In this document: positions 24,592 through 33,965 of the stretch, piece by piece
Layout: each line of letters starts with the position of its first letter
Numbering within the stretch: position 1 is the first letter of the stretch
Source of the DNA: Flavobacterium sp. N3904
GTDB lineage: Bacteria; Bacteroidota; Bacteroidia; Flavobacteriales; Flavobacteriaceae
Assembly (NCBI RefSeq): GCF_025947305.1
Contig: NZ_CP110009.1
Coordinates: 4,071,501 to 4,135,500 of the forward strand
Direction of reading: 5' to 3'
Length of the DNA stretch: 64,000 nt
The notes under the pieces: model-generated
Databases searched by the model: none
The model's input: the letters and a program-made list of their open reading frames with translations, nothing else
What the model was told of the DNA's origin: nothing
Program-made: the position numbers and the translations under genes

Positions 24592-26694
24592 ATGAAAAAA
24601 GCAAAAAGTCTTAACGTACATACCAAATTATTAATTGTAATTGCTGTAATTGCAGTTCTCTTTGCATTATTTCATGCCCAACTCTACTATCAAATCTATT
24701 TAAACAAAAAAGAAATCCATAAAAACAACACTGAAACTTTCATCAAAGAAGTGAATTCTATAATGGATCAAAACACAAAAGAAAATTTTGAATATCTGAC
24801 CGCTATATCACAAACTGATGGAATTATTGATTTTGTAAAAAAACCTAACAAAGACTGGTTTGTAAAAAAAGTAGAGAACCTTTATGAAGACAATACATTT
24901 GAACGAATCGAATTTTTTGACAGAAATCACAAATCTATTTCCGTAACAAATTATCCCTCAACACTTCCAGAAAATTTAATCTCAGATGAAGCTATAAATA
25001 ACCTTTCAAGAACTAAATTCATTCATTTTTATACCAACAGTCCCAAAGGAATTGTTGAAATATTTGGAACCACTATTCAATCCGAAAACAGCAAAAATTC
25101 ACAGGCTTTAGGAACTGTTTTTATCACTAGATTATTAGATAAAAAATACATATCTTTTTTAAAGAAAACTACACAATCGGATACAATTCGAATTCAGACA
25201 AATAACCAAAAAAATGAAAATAACACATTAATAACTGCTACACTAAATTTAAAAAATTGGAAAGGAGTTTCCCAATCACAACTTATATTTGCAAGAAAAA
25301 ATTTATTAGAACTAAAAAGCATCAAACAAACTGTAGATTTAAGTGCTGTTGCATTGACATTAAGCATTTTAATCTGTCTGTATTTTAGCAAAAAATGGTT
25401 TTATACACCACTTCTAACAATTACAAGGATCCTTGAAACGGGCAACAAAAAATACATTAAAGATTTAAAAAAATCAACAGGAGAATTTAAATATATTGGA
25501 GCCATTTTTGAAGATAAAAGCAAAAGAGAAACGGAGTTGGTCACTGCCAAATTAAAGGCCGAAGAGAGCGATCGTCTTAAAACCTCATTTTTATCTAATT
25601 TATCACACGAAATTCGAACTCCAATGAATGCAATCGTTGGTTTCACAGACTTACTTTTGAATACTGAAGTTGATAAAGTTGAGCAAATTGAATATTTATC
25701 GGTAATTGAAAAAAGTGGTAAAAATCTAATCTCAATTATTGATGATCTTATAGAAATGTCAAAAATAGATTCTCAACAAATCAAACCAAACTTCAATGCA
25801 GTAAATCTAGAATCTTGCATTAATGAATTGTACGATACCATAAAAATCACAATAAAAAAATCTAAAAAAATTGATTTTTACATATTGAAAAACAATGAAC
25901 CTGCAAAATTCAACATCAAAACAGATGAAGTCAAACTGAAACAAATCATTGTCAATTTAGTCAATAATGCTATTAAATTTACTGATGATGGTTATGTAGC
26001 TTTTGGTTACGAAATTGACGAACAAAACACTACAATTAAATTTACTGTAAAAGATACAGGCTTTGGAATAGAGAAAAAAAGCCAGCCTTATATTTTTGAT
26101 CGTTTTAGAAGAGTTGGTGGCGAAAAATCTATTAAAGCCGGAGGATTAGGATTGGGGTTATCCATATCCAAAGCTTATGTAGAAATGCTTGGTGGCCAAA
26201 TAGAATTGAAATCAGAAATAGGTAAAGGTTCCATATTTACTTTTACAATCCCTTTACAATATATTGATAGTAAAAACATTACAGTTAAGCAAGTCATCAA
26301 ACCAATTGGATTAAAAAAAGGCGAAGAAGAAGGAACTATATTGATTGCGGAAGATGACAACATAAACTTTTTGTTGTTTCAAAAAATTATGAAAACCAAG
26401 AATTACAAAATTATTCGAGCGGTAAATGGACAAGAAGCAGTAGATATTTGCTTAAATAATCCAAATATTGATTTGGTTCTAATGGATATAAAAATGCCCA
26501 TTATGGATGGTTTCGAAGCGTTAGAAAAAATACAGCCTTTTCGCCCAGATTTACCCATTGTAGCACAAACTGCATTCTCATCGAATGCGGATAAGAAAAA
26601 AATATTCAAAATGGGATTTAATGATTATATAACAAAACCAATCAATAGAGAAAATTTATTTGAAATAATTGACCGTGTTTTTAATAAACCATAA
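24592..26694 (+). CDS. Hybrid sensor histidine kinase/response regulator (second of tandem pair)
   Basis: A 700-residue paralogue of the gene upstream, 167 bases away in the same direction. Its layout is the same: transmembrane helix about 12-34, a periplasmic sensor to about 245, a second helix, a HAMP-like linker, HisKA with His339 (NLSHEIRTPMN), HATPase (NLVNNAIKF, GGLGLGLSI) and a receiver (LMDIKMPIMDG). From about residue 315 on the two are nearly interchangeable, while the sensors differ clearly. This suggests duplication with divergence for different signals. The signal and output partner are unknown. Confidence 0.93.
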   Translation: MKKAKSLNVHTKLLIVIAVIAVLFALFHAQLYYQIYLNKKEIHKNNTETFIKEVNSIMDQNTKENFEYLTAISQTDGIIDFVKKPNKDWFVKKVENLYEDNTFERIEFFDRNHKSISVTNYPSTLPENLISDEAINNLSRTKFIHFYTNSPKGIVEIFGTTIQSENSKNSQALGTVFITRLLDKKYISFLKKTTQSDTIRIQTNNQKNENNTLITATLNLKNWKGVSQSQLIFARKNLLELKSIKQTVDLSAVALTLSILICLYFSKKWFYTPLLTITRILETGNKKYIKDLKKSTGEFKYIGAIFEDKSKRETELVTAKLKAEESDRLKTSFLSNLSHEIRTPMNAIVGFTDLLLNTEVDKVEQIEYLSVIEKSGKNLISIIDDLIEMSKIDSQQIKPNFNAVNLESCINELYDTIKITIKKSKKIDFYILKNNEPAKFNIKTDEVKLKQIIVNLVNNAIKFTDDGYVAFGYEIDEQNTTIKFTVKDTGFGIEKKSQPYIFDRFRRVGGEKSIKAGGLGLGLSISKAYVEMLGGQIELKSEIGKGSIFTFTIPLQYIDSKNITVKQVIKPIGLKKGEEEGTILIAEDDNINFLLFQKIMKTKNYKIIRAVNGQEAVDICLNNPNIDLVLMDIKMPIMDGFEALEKIQPFRPDLPIVAQTAFSSNADKKKIFKMGFNDYITKPINRENLFEIIDRVFNKP

Positions 26695-26773
26695 TTTTTT
26701 TTAAATGAAATAGTAATTCCATAAAATAGGAAAACAACACTCTAAAAATACAAGTTCAACCATTAAAACCTGT

Positions 26774-26781
26774 TATATTTG
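26774..26781 (+). promoter_or_regulatory. -7 box upstream of the DUF6787 gene
   Basis: TATATTTG matches TAnnTTTG and lies 24 bases before the ATG at 26806. A GTTC at 26754-26757 may stand for the -33 element. The TTG inside this box is the formal start of a longer reading of the gene, which argues against that longer form. Confidence 0.55.
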
Positions 26782-26805
26782 CAAAAAAGCAATAAATTAA
26801 AAATC

Positions 26806-27105
26806 ATGGGATTAAAACAACGTTGGGGACTTACATCCAATTGGCAATTGGCCATTATTTTTGTTGTTTTTGCCATTACAGGATCAGCTTCAGCTTATTT
26901 ATCCAGACCTTTTTGTGTGTGGTTGGGAATTGCTAAAGACGAATTGGGACACTGGTACACTCCTATTCGACTGCTTTTAATTTTTCCTATTTATCAAGTT
27001 TTATTGGTTGCAATAGGTTTTCTTTTTGGTCAATTTAAATTCTTTTGGGCTTTTGAAAAAAAAATGCTTAAAAGTATGGGATTGGGATTTTTATTTAAAG
27101 AATAG
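26806..27105 (+). CDS. DUF6787-like small membrane protein
   Basis: A 99-residue protein from the ATG at 26806. Two predicted transmembrane helices lie at about residues 13-33 and 55-75, separated by a WLGIAKDELGHWYTPIR loop. The pattern is that of a flavobacterial family often labelled DUF6787 (or, loosely, prolipoprotein diacylglyceryl transferase, which it is not, being far too short). The function is unknown. It converges on the gene at 27124. Confidence 0.65.
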   Translation: MGLKQRWGLTSNWQLAIIFVVFAITGSASAYLSRPFCVWLGIAKDELGHWYTPIRLLLIFPIYQVLLVAIGFLFGQFKFFWAFEKKMLKSMGLGFLFKE

Positions 27106-27123
27106 AAGAAGTTTTAAGTTCTT

Positions 27124-27465
27124 TTATTTTTTATTTTCTATTTTCTTATTGCCGTTTTTAAAACTGACATTATTGACCTTGCTTTTTATCCAATAGGTAT
27201 AAACCCAAGTCAATGTAAAGGAAGGAATAACATCGGTAAACGGCAAAATTTCTTCAACAAAAGTCAAAACACCCGCTACTCTACCTACCCTGCCTTCGTA
27301 CATTTTGGTCATTAAAAATCCCGCTAACGGCGCCCAAACCACATCCGAAAAATCACCAATAACGGGGATAGTAAACGACAACATTCCAATAGCATCAAAC
27401 AAAATACCTAAAATTAGCTTTCTGTTTTTAGTATTTTTATCTTCTATTTCGTTTTCCATTTTCAA
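27124..27465 (-). CDS. Small conserved membrane protein
   Basis: 113 residues with a charged N-terminus and a Lys/Asn-rich C-terminus around two or three hydrophobic segments (LILGILFDAIGMLSFTIPVI near residue 17, VVWAPLAGFLMT near 42, FTLTWVYTYWI near 83). An in-frame ATG two codons later is equally possible. I do not recognise a named family. It lies between convergent DUF6787 and co-directional folE (folE stop to this start is 37 bases), so it may be read through from folE. Confidence 0.6.
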   Translation of the reverse strand: MKMENEIEDKNTKNRKLILGILFDAIGMLSFTIPVIGDFSDVVWAPLAGFLMTKMYEGRVGRVAGVLTFVEEILPFTDVIPSFTLTWVYTYWIKSKVNNVSFKNGNKKIENKK

Positions 27466-27501
27466 AAATTAGATTTGCCTAAATATACAAATCTAATCGT
27501 T

Positions 27502-28173
27502 TCATTTTTCAAATTTTATCATATTAAAAAAATCATTTCTATTTTCCTTTTGGTCAAATATTCCTCCATATTGAATAGTAGATGTAAAACTGGATTCATC
27601 TTTAATGCCTCTACTCGATACACACAGATGTTTTGCTTCCATAATAACAATGACATTATCGGTCTCTAAAACGGTTTTCAGTTCATTAAAAATTTGCATA
27701 ATCAATCGTTCCTGAACTTGCGGTCTTCTCGAATAATAATCAACAATTCTATTCAGCTTGGACAAACCAATAACTTTGCCGCTGGAAACATAACCAATAT
27801 GTGCTTTCCCTATTATAGGCAAAAAGTGATGTTCACAAGTTGAATTAAAACTAATATTGGCTTCGACCAACATTTTATCATAATTGTAGCTATTCTCAAA
27901 AACGGAAATTTTAGGTTTATTTTTTGGATTCAATCCTGAAAATATTTCCTGAATAAACATTTTTGCAACTCTATGAGGTGTTCCCTGCAAACTATCATCA
28001 GTCATATCCATACCCATTTCTTCCATGATTCCATGAAAAAGCTTCTCGATGGATTGCATTTTTTGCTCATCAGATTTATCAAAAGCATCAGTTCGCATTG
28101 GTGTATCGGCAGACGTCATTTGATGATTATCTCCAATCAAATCGTAAATTTCTTTTTCTAATAGCATGGACAT
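27502..28173 (-). CDS. folE: GTP cyclohydrolase I
   Basis: FolE converts GTP to dihydroneopterin triphosphate, the first step to tetrahydrofolate. The 223 residues match the type I enzyme. The zinc site is Cys113, His116 and Cys184 (STCEHHFLPI and KHLCVSSRG), and conserved SKLNRIVDYYSRRPQVQER lies at about 138-156. The N-terminus of about 40 residues is a variable extension. Cytoplasmic, decameric enzyme in known members. A TAAATTTG box lies 23 bases upstream. Confidence 0.95.
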   Translation of the reverse strand: MSMLLEKEIYDLIGDNHQMTSADTPMRTDAFDKSDEQKMQSIEKLFHGIMEEMGMDMTDDSLQGTPHRVAKMFIQEIFSGLNPKNKPKISVFENSYNYDKMLVEANISFNSTCEHHFLPIIGKAHIGYVSSGKVIGLSKLNRIVDYYSRRPQVQERLIMQIFNELKTVLETDNVIVIMEAKHLCVSSRGIKDESSFTSTIQYGGIFDQKENRNDFFNMIKFEK

Positions 28174-28195
28174 GATTATTTATTTTTTTGTTTAA

Positions 28196-28203
28196 CAAAT
28201 TTA
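28196..28203 (-). promoter_or_regulatory. -7 box upstream of folE
   Basis: The minus strand reads TAAATTTG, a TAnnTTTG match, 23 bases before the folE ATG. The nearest TTTG upstream is only 13 bases away, so the -33 element is uncertain. Confidence 0.45.
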
Positions 28204-28322
28204 CTATTTAATTAAACAAAAAATACATGTTAACATTAATTTATAATTTATTACATTATAAAAAAATTCTATGACAAGAATAATCAACAAAATACTTTGT
28301 TTCTTTGTAAAAACAGATTGAA

Positions 28323-29021
28323 ATGATACACGCAAAAAACATCCATAAATATTACGATCAATTAGAGGTATTAAAAGGAGTAGATTTACACATTGAAAAA
28401 GGCGAAATTGTTTCGATTGTAGGAGCTTCGGGCGCTGGAAAAACAACACTCTTGCAAATTCTTGGAACATTAGATAAACCAAGTAGCCCTCTAACCCAAA
28501 AAAGGGAAATAAAAATCAGTGAGAACGAAGCATCTTTAACTATCAATGGAGAAGATATTTTAAAAATGAATGATAAATTATTATCGAAGTTCAGAAACCT
28601 AAATCTTGGATTCATATTTCAATTTCACCAGTTATTGCCTGAGTTTACTGCATTAGAAAATGTTTGCATACCGGCTTTCATAGCTAATAAATCCAAAGCT
28701 GAAACCGAAAAAGATGCCCGAAAATTATTAGAATATTTAGGCTTGTCCCATAGAATTAATCACAAACCCAATGAACTTTCGGGAGGAGAACAACAACGAG
28801 TAGCTGTTGCGAGAGCATTGATCAACAAACCCGATGTTATATTTGCAGATGAACCTTCTGGAAATCTGGACACCCACTCTGCCGAAAATTTGCATCAATT
28901 GTTTTTTCAGCTTCGAGATGAATTTGGACAAACATTTGTAATTGTAACACACAACGAAGAATTGGCTAATATGGCTGATAGAAAATTGGTTATGGTAGAT
29001 GGACAAATTAGCGGTCAATAA
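28323..29021 (+). CDS. lolD: ABC transporter ATP-binding protein, LolD-like
   Basis: A 232-residue ATPase of the LolD/MacB group. Walker A GASGAGKTT is at 34-42, the ABC signature LSGGEQQRVAVARA at 152-165 and Walker B DVIFADEPSG at 171-180. The length is that of LolD. An inserted stretch at about residues 54-72 between the Walker A helix and the Q-loop region is a flavobacterial feature. The permease LolC/LolE is not adjacent, so the partner and the lipoprotein-release role are inferred from the family only. Confidence 0.85.
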   Translation: MIHAKNIHKYYDQLEVLKGVDLHIEKGEIVSIVGASGAGKTTLLQILGTLDKPSSPLTQKREIKISENEASLTINGEDILKMNDKLLSKFRNLNLGFIFQFHQLLPEFTALENVCIPAFIANKSKAETEKDARKLLEYLGLSHRINHKPNELSGGEQQRVAVARALINKPDVIFADEPSGNLDTHSAENLHQLFFQLRDEFGQTFVIVTHNEELANMADRKLVMVDGQISGQ

Positions 29022-29086
29022 TCGGATTGTCGTTGTAAAAAAGCACATCAAAATTGGATTAAATCTATCTTATCAATTTTCAAATC

Positions 29087-29851
29087 ATGACATTTGCCGA
29101 ACTCAAATCCTTCCTTGACGAAAAAGTCATACAATACAATACACTAGATTTTATAGACAGTGATCCCGTACAAATTCCGCATTTATTTACTCAAAAGGAA
29201 GATATTGAAATTGCAGGATTCTTGAGTGCTACAATTTCATGGGGGAATCGAAAAATGATAATCAAGAACGCTCATAAAATGATGGATTTAATGGGTAATG
29301 CACCATATGATTTTGTAATGTCACATCAAGCAACTGACTTAGAGCGATTAGACACTTTTGTACACAGAACCTTCAACGGACAAGATTTTATGGGGTTCAT
29401 AAAAGGATTGAAACACATTTACACCACCCATGGCGGTTTGGAAAACGTGTTTACAACAAGCATTGAAGAAGGCAATTTGCAAAAAAGTATACATGAATTC
29501 AAAAAAACATTTTTTGAAACTCCCCATCTTTATCGAACCCAAAAACATATTTCGGATCCGTTAAAAGGATCCGCAGCCAAAAGAATTAACATGTACCTAA
29601 GATGGATGGTTCGCCAAGACAATAAAGGAGTAGACTTAGGAATTTGGAAATCCATTTCACCCTCAATTCTATCTTGTCCACTGGATGTGCACTCAGGAAA
29701 CGTTGCTCGAAAACTAGGTTTGTTGGAAAGAAAACAAAATGATGGAAAAGCATTGGCCGAATTGGATGCAAAACTTAGAAACCTAGATCCATTAGACCCT
29801 GTAAAATATGATTTTGCTTTATTTGGTTTGGGCGTGTTTGAAGGTTTTTAG
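29087..29851 (+). CDS. TIGR02757 family protein
   Basis: 254 residues matching a Bacteroidota family known as TIGR02757 (conserved hypothetical). Conserved-looking parts are IAGFLSATISWGNRKMI (about residues 43-60), KRINMYLRWMVRQDNKGVDLGIW (about 165-187) and the C-terminal LDPLDPVKYDFALFGLG. The R-x-x-x-Y-L-RWMVR region recalls helix-hairpin-helix DNA glycosylase folds, but no glycosylase catalytic Lys/Asp pair can be assigned. It follows lolD by 65 bases and may share its transcript. Role unknown. Confidence 0.8.
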   Translation: MTFAELKSFLDEKVIQYNTLDFIDSDPVQIPHLFTQKEDIEIAGFLSATISWGNRKMIIKNAHKMMDLMGNAPYDFVMSHQATDLERLDTFVHRTFNGQDFMGFIKGLKHIYTTHGGLENVFTTSIEEGNLQKSIHEFKKTFFETPHLYRTQKHISDPLKGSAAKRINMYLRWMVRQDNKGVDLGIWKSISPSILSCPLDVHSGNVARKLGLLERKQNDGKALAELDAKLRNLDPLDPVKYDFALFGLGVFEGF

Positions 29852-30078
29852 TCAAAATATCGAAAGTTATTTTAAATTGATTTCAACAAATCCATATTAT
29901 TTTATTAGTAAAAAAATGAATAAACACTGCAATTTTCATATGGAATGAATTATCTTTATGTTATGCTTATTTTTCTGTAACAAATAGACAATAAGACAAA
30001 TAAAACTTATCTTACCAAAAGATCAGATTTTATTTCGTAACATTTCCAAAATACCACAACATAATTAATTCTTTTTGA

Positions 30079-31143
30079 ATGGACGTATTTATTAATTATT
30101 TTATCGTCATAGTATTACCTATATTAATAGTTGTTTTTATACTATTGATTATAATTTTAGTACTAAATAGATTTAAATACGATTTATTTAAACCCAAATT
30201 AGAAAATGCCAAAAGTAAAATTGATAGTTTTTTAACTAATTTAATTTTTTCTCCCTTCGACGAAAAAGTCTTTGATATAGAAATCAAACATTTCAAAAAA
30301 GAAATTCCTTTTGAAAAAACCTGGTGCAAAAAATTATTGCTAAATGAAATCGTTTTTTTAAAATTAAACTTAAAAGGAGATGTTACCCATACTTTTCATT
30401 TTTTATACGAAAAATTCGATTTGTTTGAATACACCAAAAGACTTTTAAATAGTAATCGCTATTATTTTAAATCTCTTGGGATGTACCAGCTGGAAGCATT
30501 GGAATATAAAAAAGGAAAAAAATACGTCACACCTTTATTAAATCATAAAAACAGAAGTGTAAAATCAAGTGCTTTTTTGACCTTAATTTCTTTAGAACCG
30601 GATCAACTTGAAACTTTAATTGATTTTTCGGATCAAATTACTATTGCCGAAGAAATAAATATTATGGACATTTTACATCAGAAAAAAACAAAAATGCCGA
30701 CTAATTTAAGCAAATTGATTGTCTCTGAAAACACTTCCATAATAAAATTAGGTCTAAAATTAATGGTTTTTTACAATTATACAAATGAGAATGAAACCAT
30801 TATTGAATTGTTAAAACACCCCGACACGACTGTCCGTTTTGAAGCTATTTTGGCTGTTAAGTTTTTGTTTATTTATGAAGCTGAACCTTTTTTGATTGAA
30901 CAATTTAAGTATGAAGATACCGAAAATAAATTAGAAATTTTCAATACCCTTTCTGGAATAGGAACGACAGACTCCGAGAATTTTATTGCTAATTTATTAG
31001 AAAACAAATCAGACGAAAATATAAAACTTGATGCGGTATATTGCTTAAATAAAATAAATCCAGATTATTTTAAAAATCATTTTGTTGATAATGAAGATGT
31101 ACGAAAAATGGTGAAACACGTTAATACTCCTTATTTGAAATGA
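30079..31143 (+). CDS. Membrane-anchored HEAT-repeat protein
   Basis: 354 residues: a single hydrophobic anchor (about 7-30), then a soluble part with HEAT-like helical repeats, for instance around residues 150-175 (PLLNHKNRSVKSSAFLTL), 235-262 and 270-300 (FEAILAVKFLFIYEAEPFL). HEAT repeats bind proteins, suggesting a scaffold or regulatory subunit. Its stop overlaps the start of the GT2 synthase by 4 bases (ATGA at 31140), strong evidence of one operon. This pairing suggests it assists the synthase at the inner membrane, by inference. Confidence 0.8.
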   Translation: MDVFINYFIVIVLPILIVVFILLIIILVLNRFKYDLFKPKLENAKSKIDSFLTNLIFSPFDEKVFDIEIKHFKKEIPFEKTWCKKLLLNEIVFLKLNLKGDVTHTFHFLYEKFDLFEYTKRLLNSNRYYFKSLGMYQLEALEYKKGKKYVTPLLNHKNRSVKSSAFLTLISLEPDQLETLIDFSDQITIAEEINIMDILHQKKTKMPTNLSKLIVSENTSIIKLGLKLMVFYNYTNENETIIELLKHPDTTVRFEAILAVKFLFIYEAEPFLIEQFKYEDTENKLEIFNTLSGIGTTDSENFIANLLENKSDENIKLDAVYCLNKINPDYFKNHFVDNEDVRKMVKHVNTPYLK

Positions 31144-32564
31144 TAGAAAACATTATAGAAATTTACACGAAATTTATGGGTTTATTTTCAGTAACCTATA
31201 TACTATTCTATTGCACATTGGCAATGTTATCCTATTATGCTATAAAAAAACACTTAAATACAAAGTATTTTATCCCAAACAATGTCATCTTAAAATCCAA
31301 TTACTTGCCCGGTGTTTCTGTTGTTGCTCCAGCATTTAATGAAGGAGCCACTGTGGTGTATAACGTCAAATCATTGCTCTCCCTAACATATCCAAAATTT
31401 GAAGTAGTATTAGTCAATGATGGCAGCACAGACGATACTTTACAAAAATTGATAGATGAATTTGAATTGGTAAAAGTTGACTTTTATTATCAGGAAAAAA
31501 TCAAAACAAAAACAGTAAGGGGGCATTACAAATCAAAAAACCCACTATATTCTAAGTTACTTGTTGTTGACAAAGAAAATGCCAAAAGCAAGGCTGATGC
31601 TGCCAATGCTGGAATAAATTCAACAAAATATCCATTGTTTTTGTGTACCGATGTGGATTGTATTTTAAAAAACGACACGATAATAAAATTGGCTAAACCC
31701 TTTATAGAAAGCAAATCGAAAAGAGTAATTGCAACTGGCGCAGGAATTCGAATTTCAAATTCTTGTGAAGTAAAAGATGGTTTTTTAGTTAAAATACACT
31801 TCCCAAAAGAATGGTATCCGAGATTTCAGGAACTCGAATATGTTCGTGCATTTCTTTTTGGCAGAATGGCATGGAGTCAAATCAATGGTTTGCTATTGGT
31901 TTCTGGAGGCCTAGGTATGTTTGACAAAGAGATTGCTGTAGCAGCAGGTGGATATTGGCACAAATCATTAGGAGAAGACATGGAACTTATCACCCGAATG
32001 AGAAAATACATGTACGATCACAAACTTCCTTTTTCGATAAAATATATCCCAGAATCGCTATGTTGGACAGAAGTACCCGCGACAAGAGACGTGTTAATTA
32101 GGCAACGGGTACGTTGGGCAAGAGGATTGGTACAAACGCTGTATTTACATAAAAATATCTTTTTTAACCCAAAATACGGTAAAACAGGATTCTTAATATT
32201 TCCCTATTTCTTTTTCTTTGAGTTTTTGATTCCTATTATAGAATTGATGGGGGTTTTGGTACTGATAGCAGGCCTTTTTTTAATTAATGTCAATTATATA
32301 AATTTTCTTTATCTTTCATTGACAGTCTATGTTTTCTATCTCATTATTACTCTTGTTTCAATTTTAATAGATGAAATAATTTATAAAAATTATGCAAATA
32401 CAAAGGAAGTTGCAGTATTAATTCTGATGGCAATCATAGAGCCTTTTTACTATCACCCAGTAAACGTATATGCATCACTAAAAGGATATTATAATTTTTT
32501 TAGACAAAAAGAACAATCTTGGGGAAATATGCAACGTCAAGGTTTTAATACAACACCAAAATGA
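31140..32564 (+). CDS. Processive family 2 glycosyltransferase (polysaccharide synthase-like)
   Basis: A 474-residue membrane glycosyltransferase with one N-terminal and three to four C-terminal transmembrane helices (about 12-35, 350-382, 388-412, 423-440). GT2 motifs: VNDGSTDDT at 92-100, the DxD motif Asp171-Val-Asp173, the acid-base GED at 278-280 and QxxRW at 322-326, the mark of processive synthases such as PgaC, BcsA and HasA. It should polymerise a nucleotide-sugar at the inner membrane and extrude the chain. The coupled HEAT, YaiO and DUF4838 genes suggest export; the sugar is unknown. Confidence 0.88.
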   Translation: MIENIIEIYTKFMGLFSVTYILFYCTLAMLSYYAIKKHLNTKYFIPNNVILKSNYLPGVSVVAPAFNEGATVVYNVKSLLSLTYPKFEVVLVNDGSTDDTLQKLIDEFELVKVDFYYQEKIKTKTVRGHYKSKNPLYSKLLVVDKENAKSKADAANAGINSTKYPLFLCTDVDCILKNDTIIKLAKPFIESKSKRVIATGAGIRISNSCEVKDGFLVKIHFPKEWYPRFQELEYVRAFLFGRMAWSQINGLLLVSGGLGMFDKEIAVAAGGYWHKSLGEDMELITRMRKYMYDHKLPFSIKYIPESLCWTEVPATRDVLIRQRVRWARGLVQTLYLHKNIFFNPKYGKTGFLIFPYFFFFEFLIPIIELMGVLVLIAGLFLINVNYINFLYLSLTVYVFYLIITLVSILIDEIIYKNYANTKEVAVLILMAIIEPFYYHPVNVYASLKGYYNFFRQKEQSWGNMQRQGFNTTPK

Positions 32565-32624
32565 GTATTCTGTTTAAAAAATTATACTTTTTAGACAGTA
32601 AATAACAGATAAAAACAGATTGAA

Positions 32625-33896
32625 ATGAGATACAGAAATTACATAAAAACCCTTTTTATTCTTTTTCTAATACTTGGAATGTCAATAAATAATACTGTTT
32701 GGGCCCAAAAAATAGATGTTGACAGCCTATTAAATGTTGCCATCCGCGAAGTCAATAAAGATAAAAACTATGAATCGGCTTTGAAGAAAACAGAGCTTGG
32801 AATAAAGCTTGCCCCAGATTATTTGGATTTTTATTTGCTGAAAGGCAGAATATATCAATTGACAAAAGTAACTGATAGTGCTAGATACTATTATAATTAT
32901 GTAATTGACAAAAATCCAGTTTATGAAGATGCTTTCAATTATCTGATCAATATGGATATCGATGAAAAAAACTATACCGATGCCGAAATTGTCGTTAATA
33001 AAGCCATAAAAGCGCATCCAGAGAAAAGAGAATTTCGATACAAAAAACTTATCATATACGAATTACAAGGAGATACAAACAAAAAAGATGAGTATCTAAA
33101 AGAAATGCAAGCTATGTATCCAAAGGATTCCGATTTTAAACTTCATTATTTTATAGTGGACACCCGTTTAAAATCAGACAGGATAGGAGTCAATTACAAT
33201 TATACCACTTTTGACCGTTCTGGATACGGTCCCTGGAATTACGGAAGTTTACAATATATCCGAGAAAGGAAATGGGGTTCTGTAATTGGCAGGATAAATT
33301 TTGCCAATCGATTAGCAGCAGATGTCAGCTCCACAAACGGAATACAATATGAAGTGGAATCATATATATTCAATGGCAAAAAAAGTTATTCTTATATAGG
33401 TGCCGGTTACAGTCCTGAACCCGTTTTTCCTGAATGGAGACTTGGTTATTCCTTTTTTCATAACTTTGAGAAAGGTTGGGAAATTGATTTGGGGGCACGA
33501 TACTTACAGACAGAAAATACCGATTTTGCTACTGCAGTTGTTGGAGTCGGAAAATATTTGGGCAACTATTGGATAAATCTCAGATCTTATTTTCAATTTG
33601 ACAACAGCACCGTTTATCCTGCATTTACTTTGACGAGTCGTTATTATTTCAATACCCGATTTGATTACTTAACACTTATTGCTGGTTATGGAACCTCTCC
33701 AGATGAGCGAACAACAATTGGACAAATTCAACAACGCCTAGCTCTTGATTCCTATAGAATCGGTGGAGGATATTATAAACTATTTGGAGACCATTATATA
33801 ACGGGTGCTCAGATTTCTTATAACAATCAAGAATACACTCTGGGCTTAAAGCAAAACGAAATCGAATTTGCTTTGATGTTCCAATATAAATTGTAA
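32625..33896 (+). CDS. YaiO-family outer membrane beta-barrel protein with TPR region
   Basis: 423 residues. A signal peptide ends at VWAQ (residue 28). Residues about 30-160 carry TPR-like helices (KTELGIKLAPDYLDFYLLKG and following), and residues about 165-423 a beta-barrel with alternating aromatic strands ending in MFQYKL, the usual terminal aromatic/leucine signature. The TPR-plus-barrel plan is that of PgaA, which exports poly-N-acetylglucosamine. It starts 60 bases after the GT2 stop, so an export role for that polymer is a reasonable inference, not proven. Confidence 0.82.
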   Translation: MRYRNYIKTLFILFLILGMSINNTVWAQKIDVDSLLNVAIREVNKDKNYESALKKTELGIKLAPDYLDFYLLKGRIYQLTKVTDSARYYYNYVIDKNPVYEDAFNYLINMDIDEKNYTDAEIVVNKAIKAHPEKREFRYKKLIIYELQGDTNKKDEYLKEMQAMYPKDSDFKLHYFIVDTRLKSDRIGVNYNYTTFDRSGYGPWNYGSLQYIRERKWGSVIGRINFANRLAADVSSTNGIQYEVESYIFNGKKSYSYIGAGYSPEPVFPEWRLGYSFFHNFEKGWEIDLGARYLQTENTDFATAVVGVGKYLGNYWINLRSYFQFDNSTVYPAFTLTSRYYFNTRFDYLTLIAGYGTSPDERTTIGQIQQRLALDSYRIGGGYYKLFGDHYITGAQISYNNQEYTLGLKQNEIEFALMFQYKL

Positions 33897-33965
33897 AAAA
33901 ATGACTCTAAAACATTTATATACTTTAACTACTGTTTTTTTTTGTTCCATTTTAATATTAAAATC

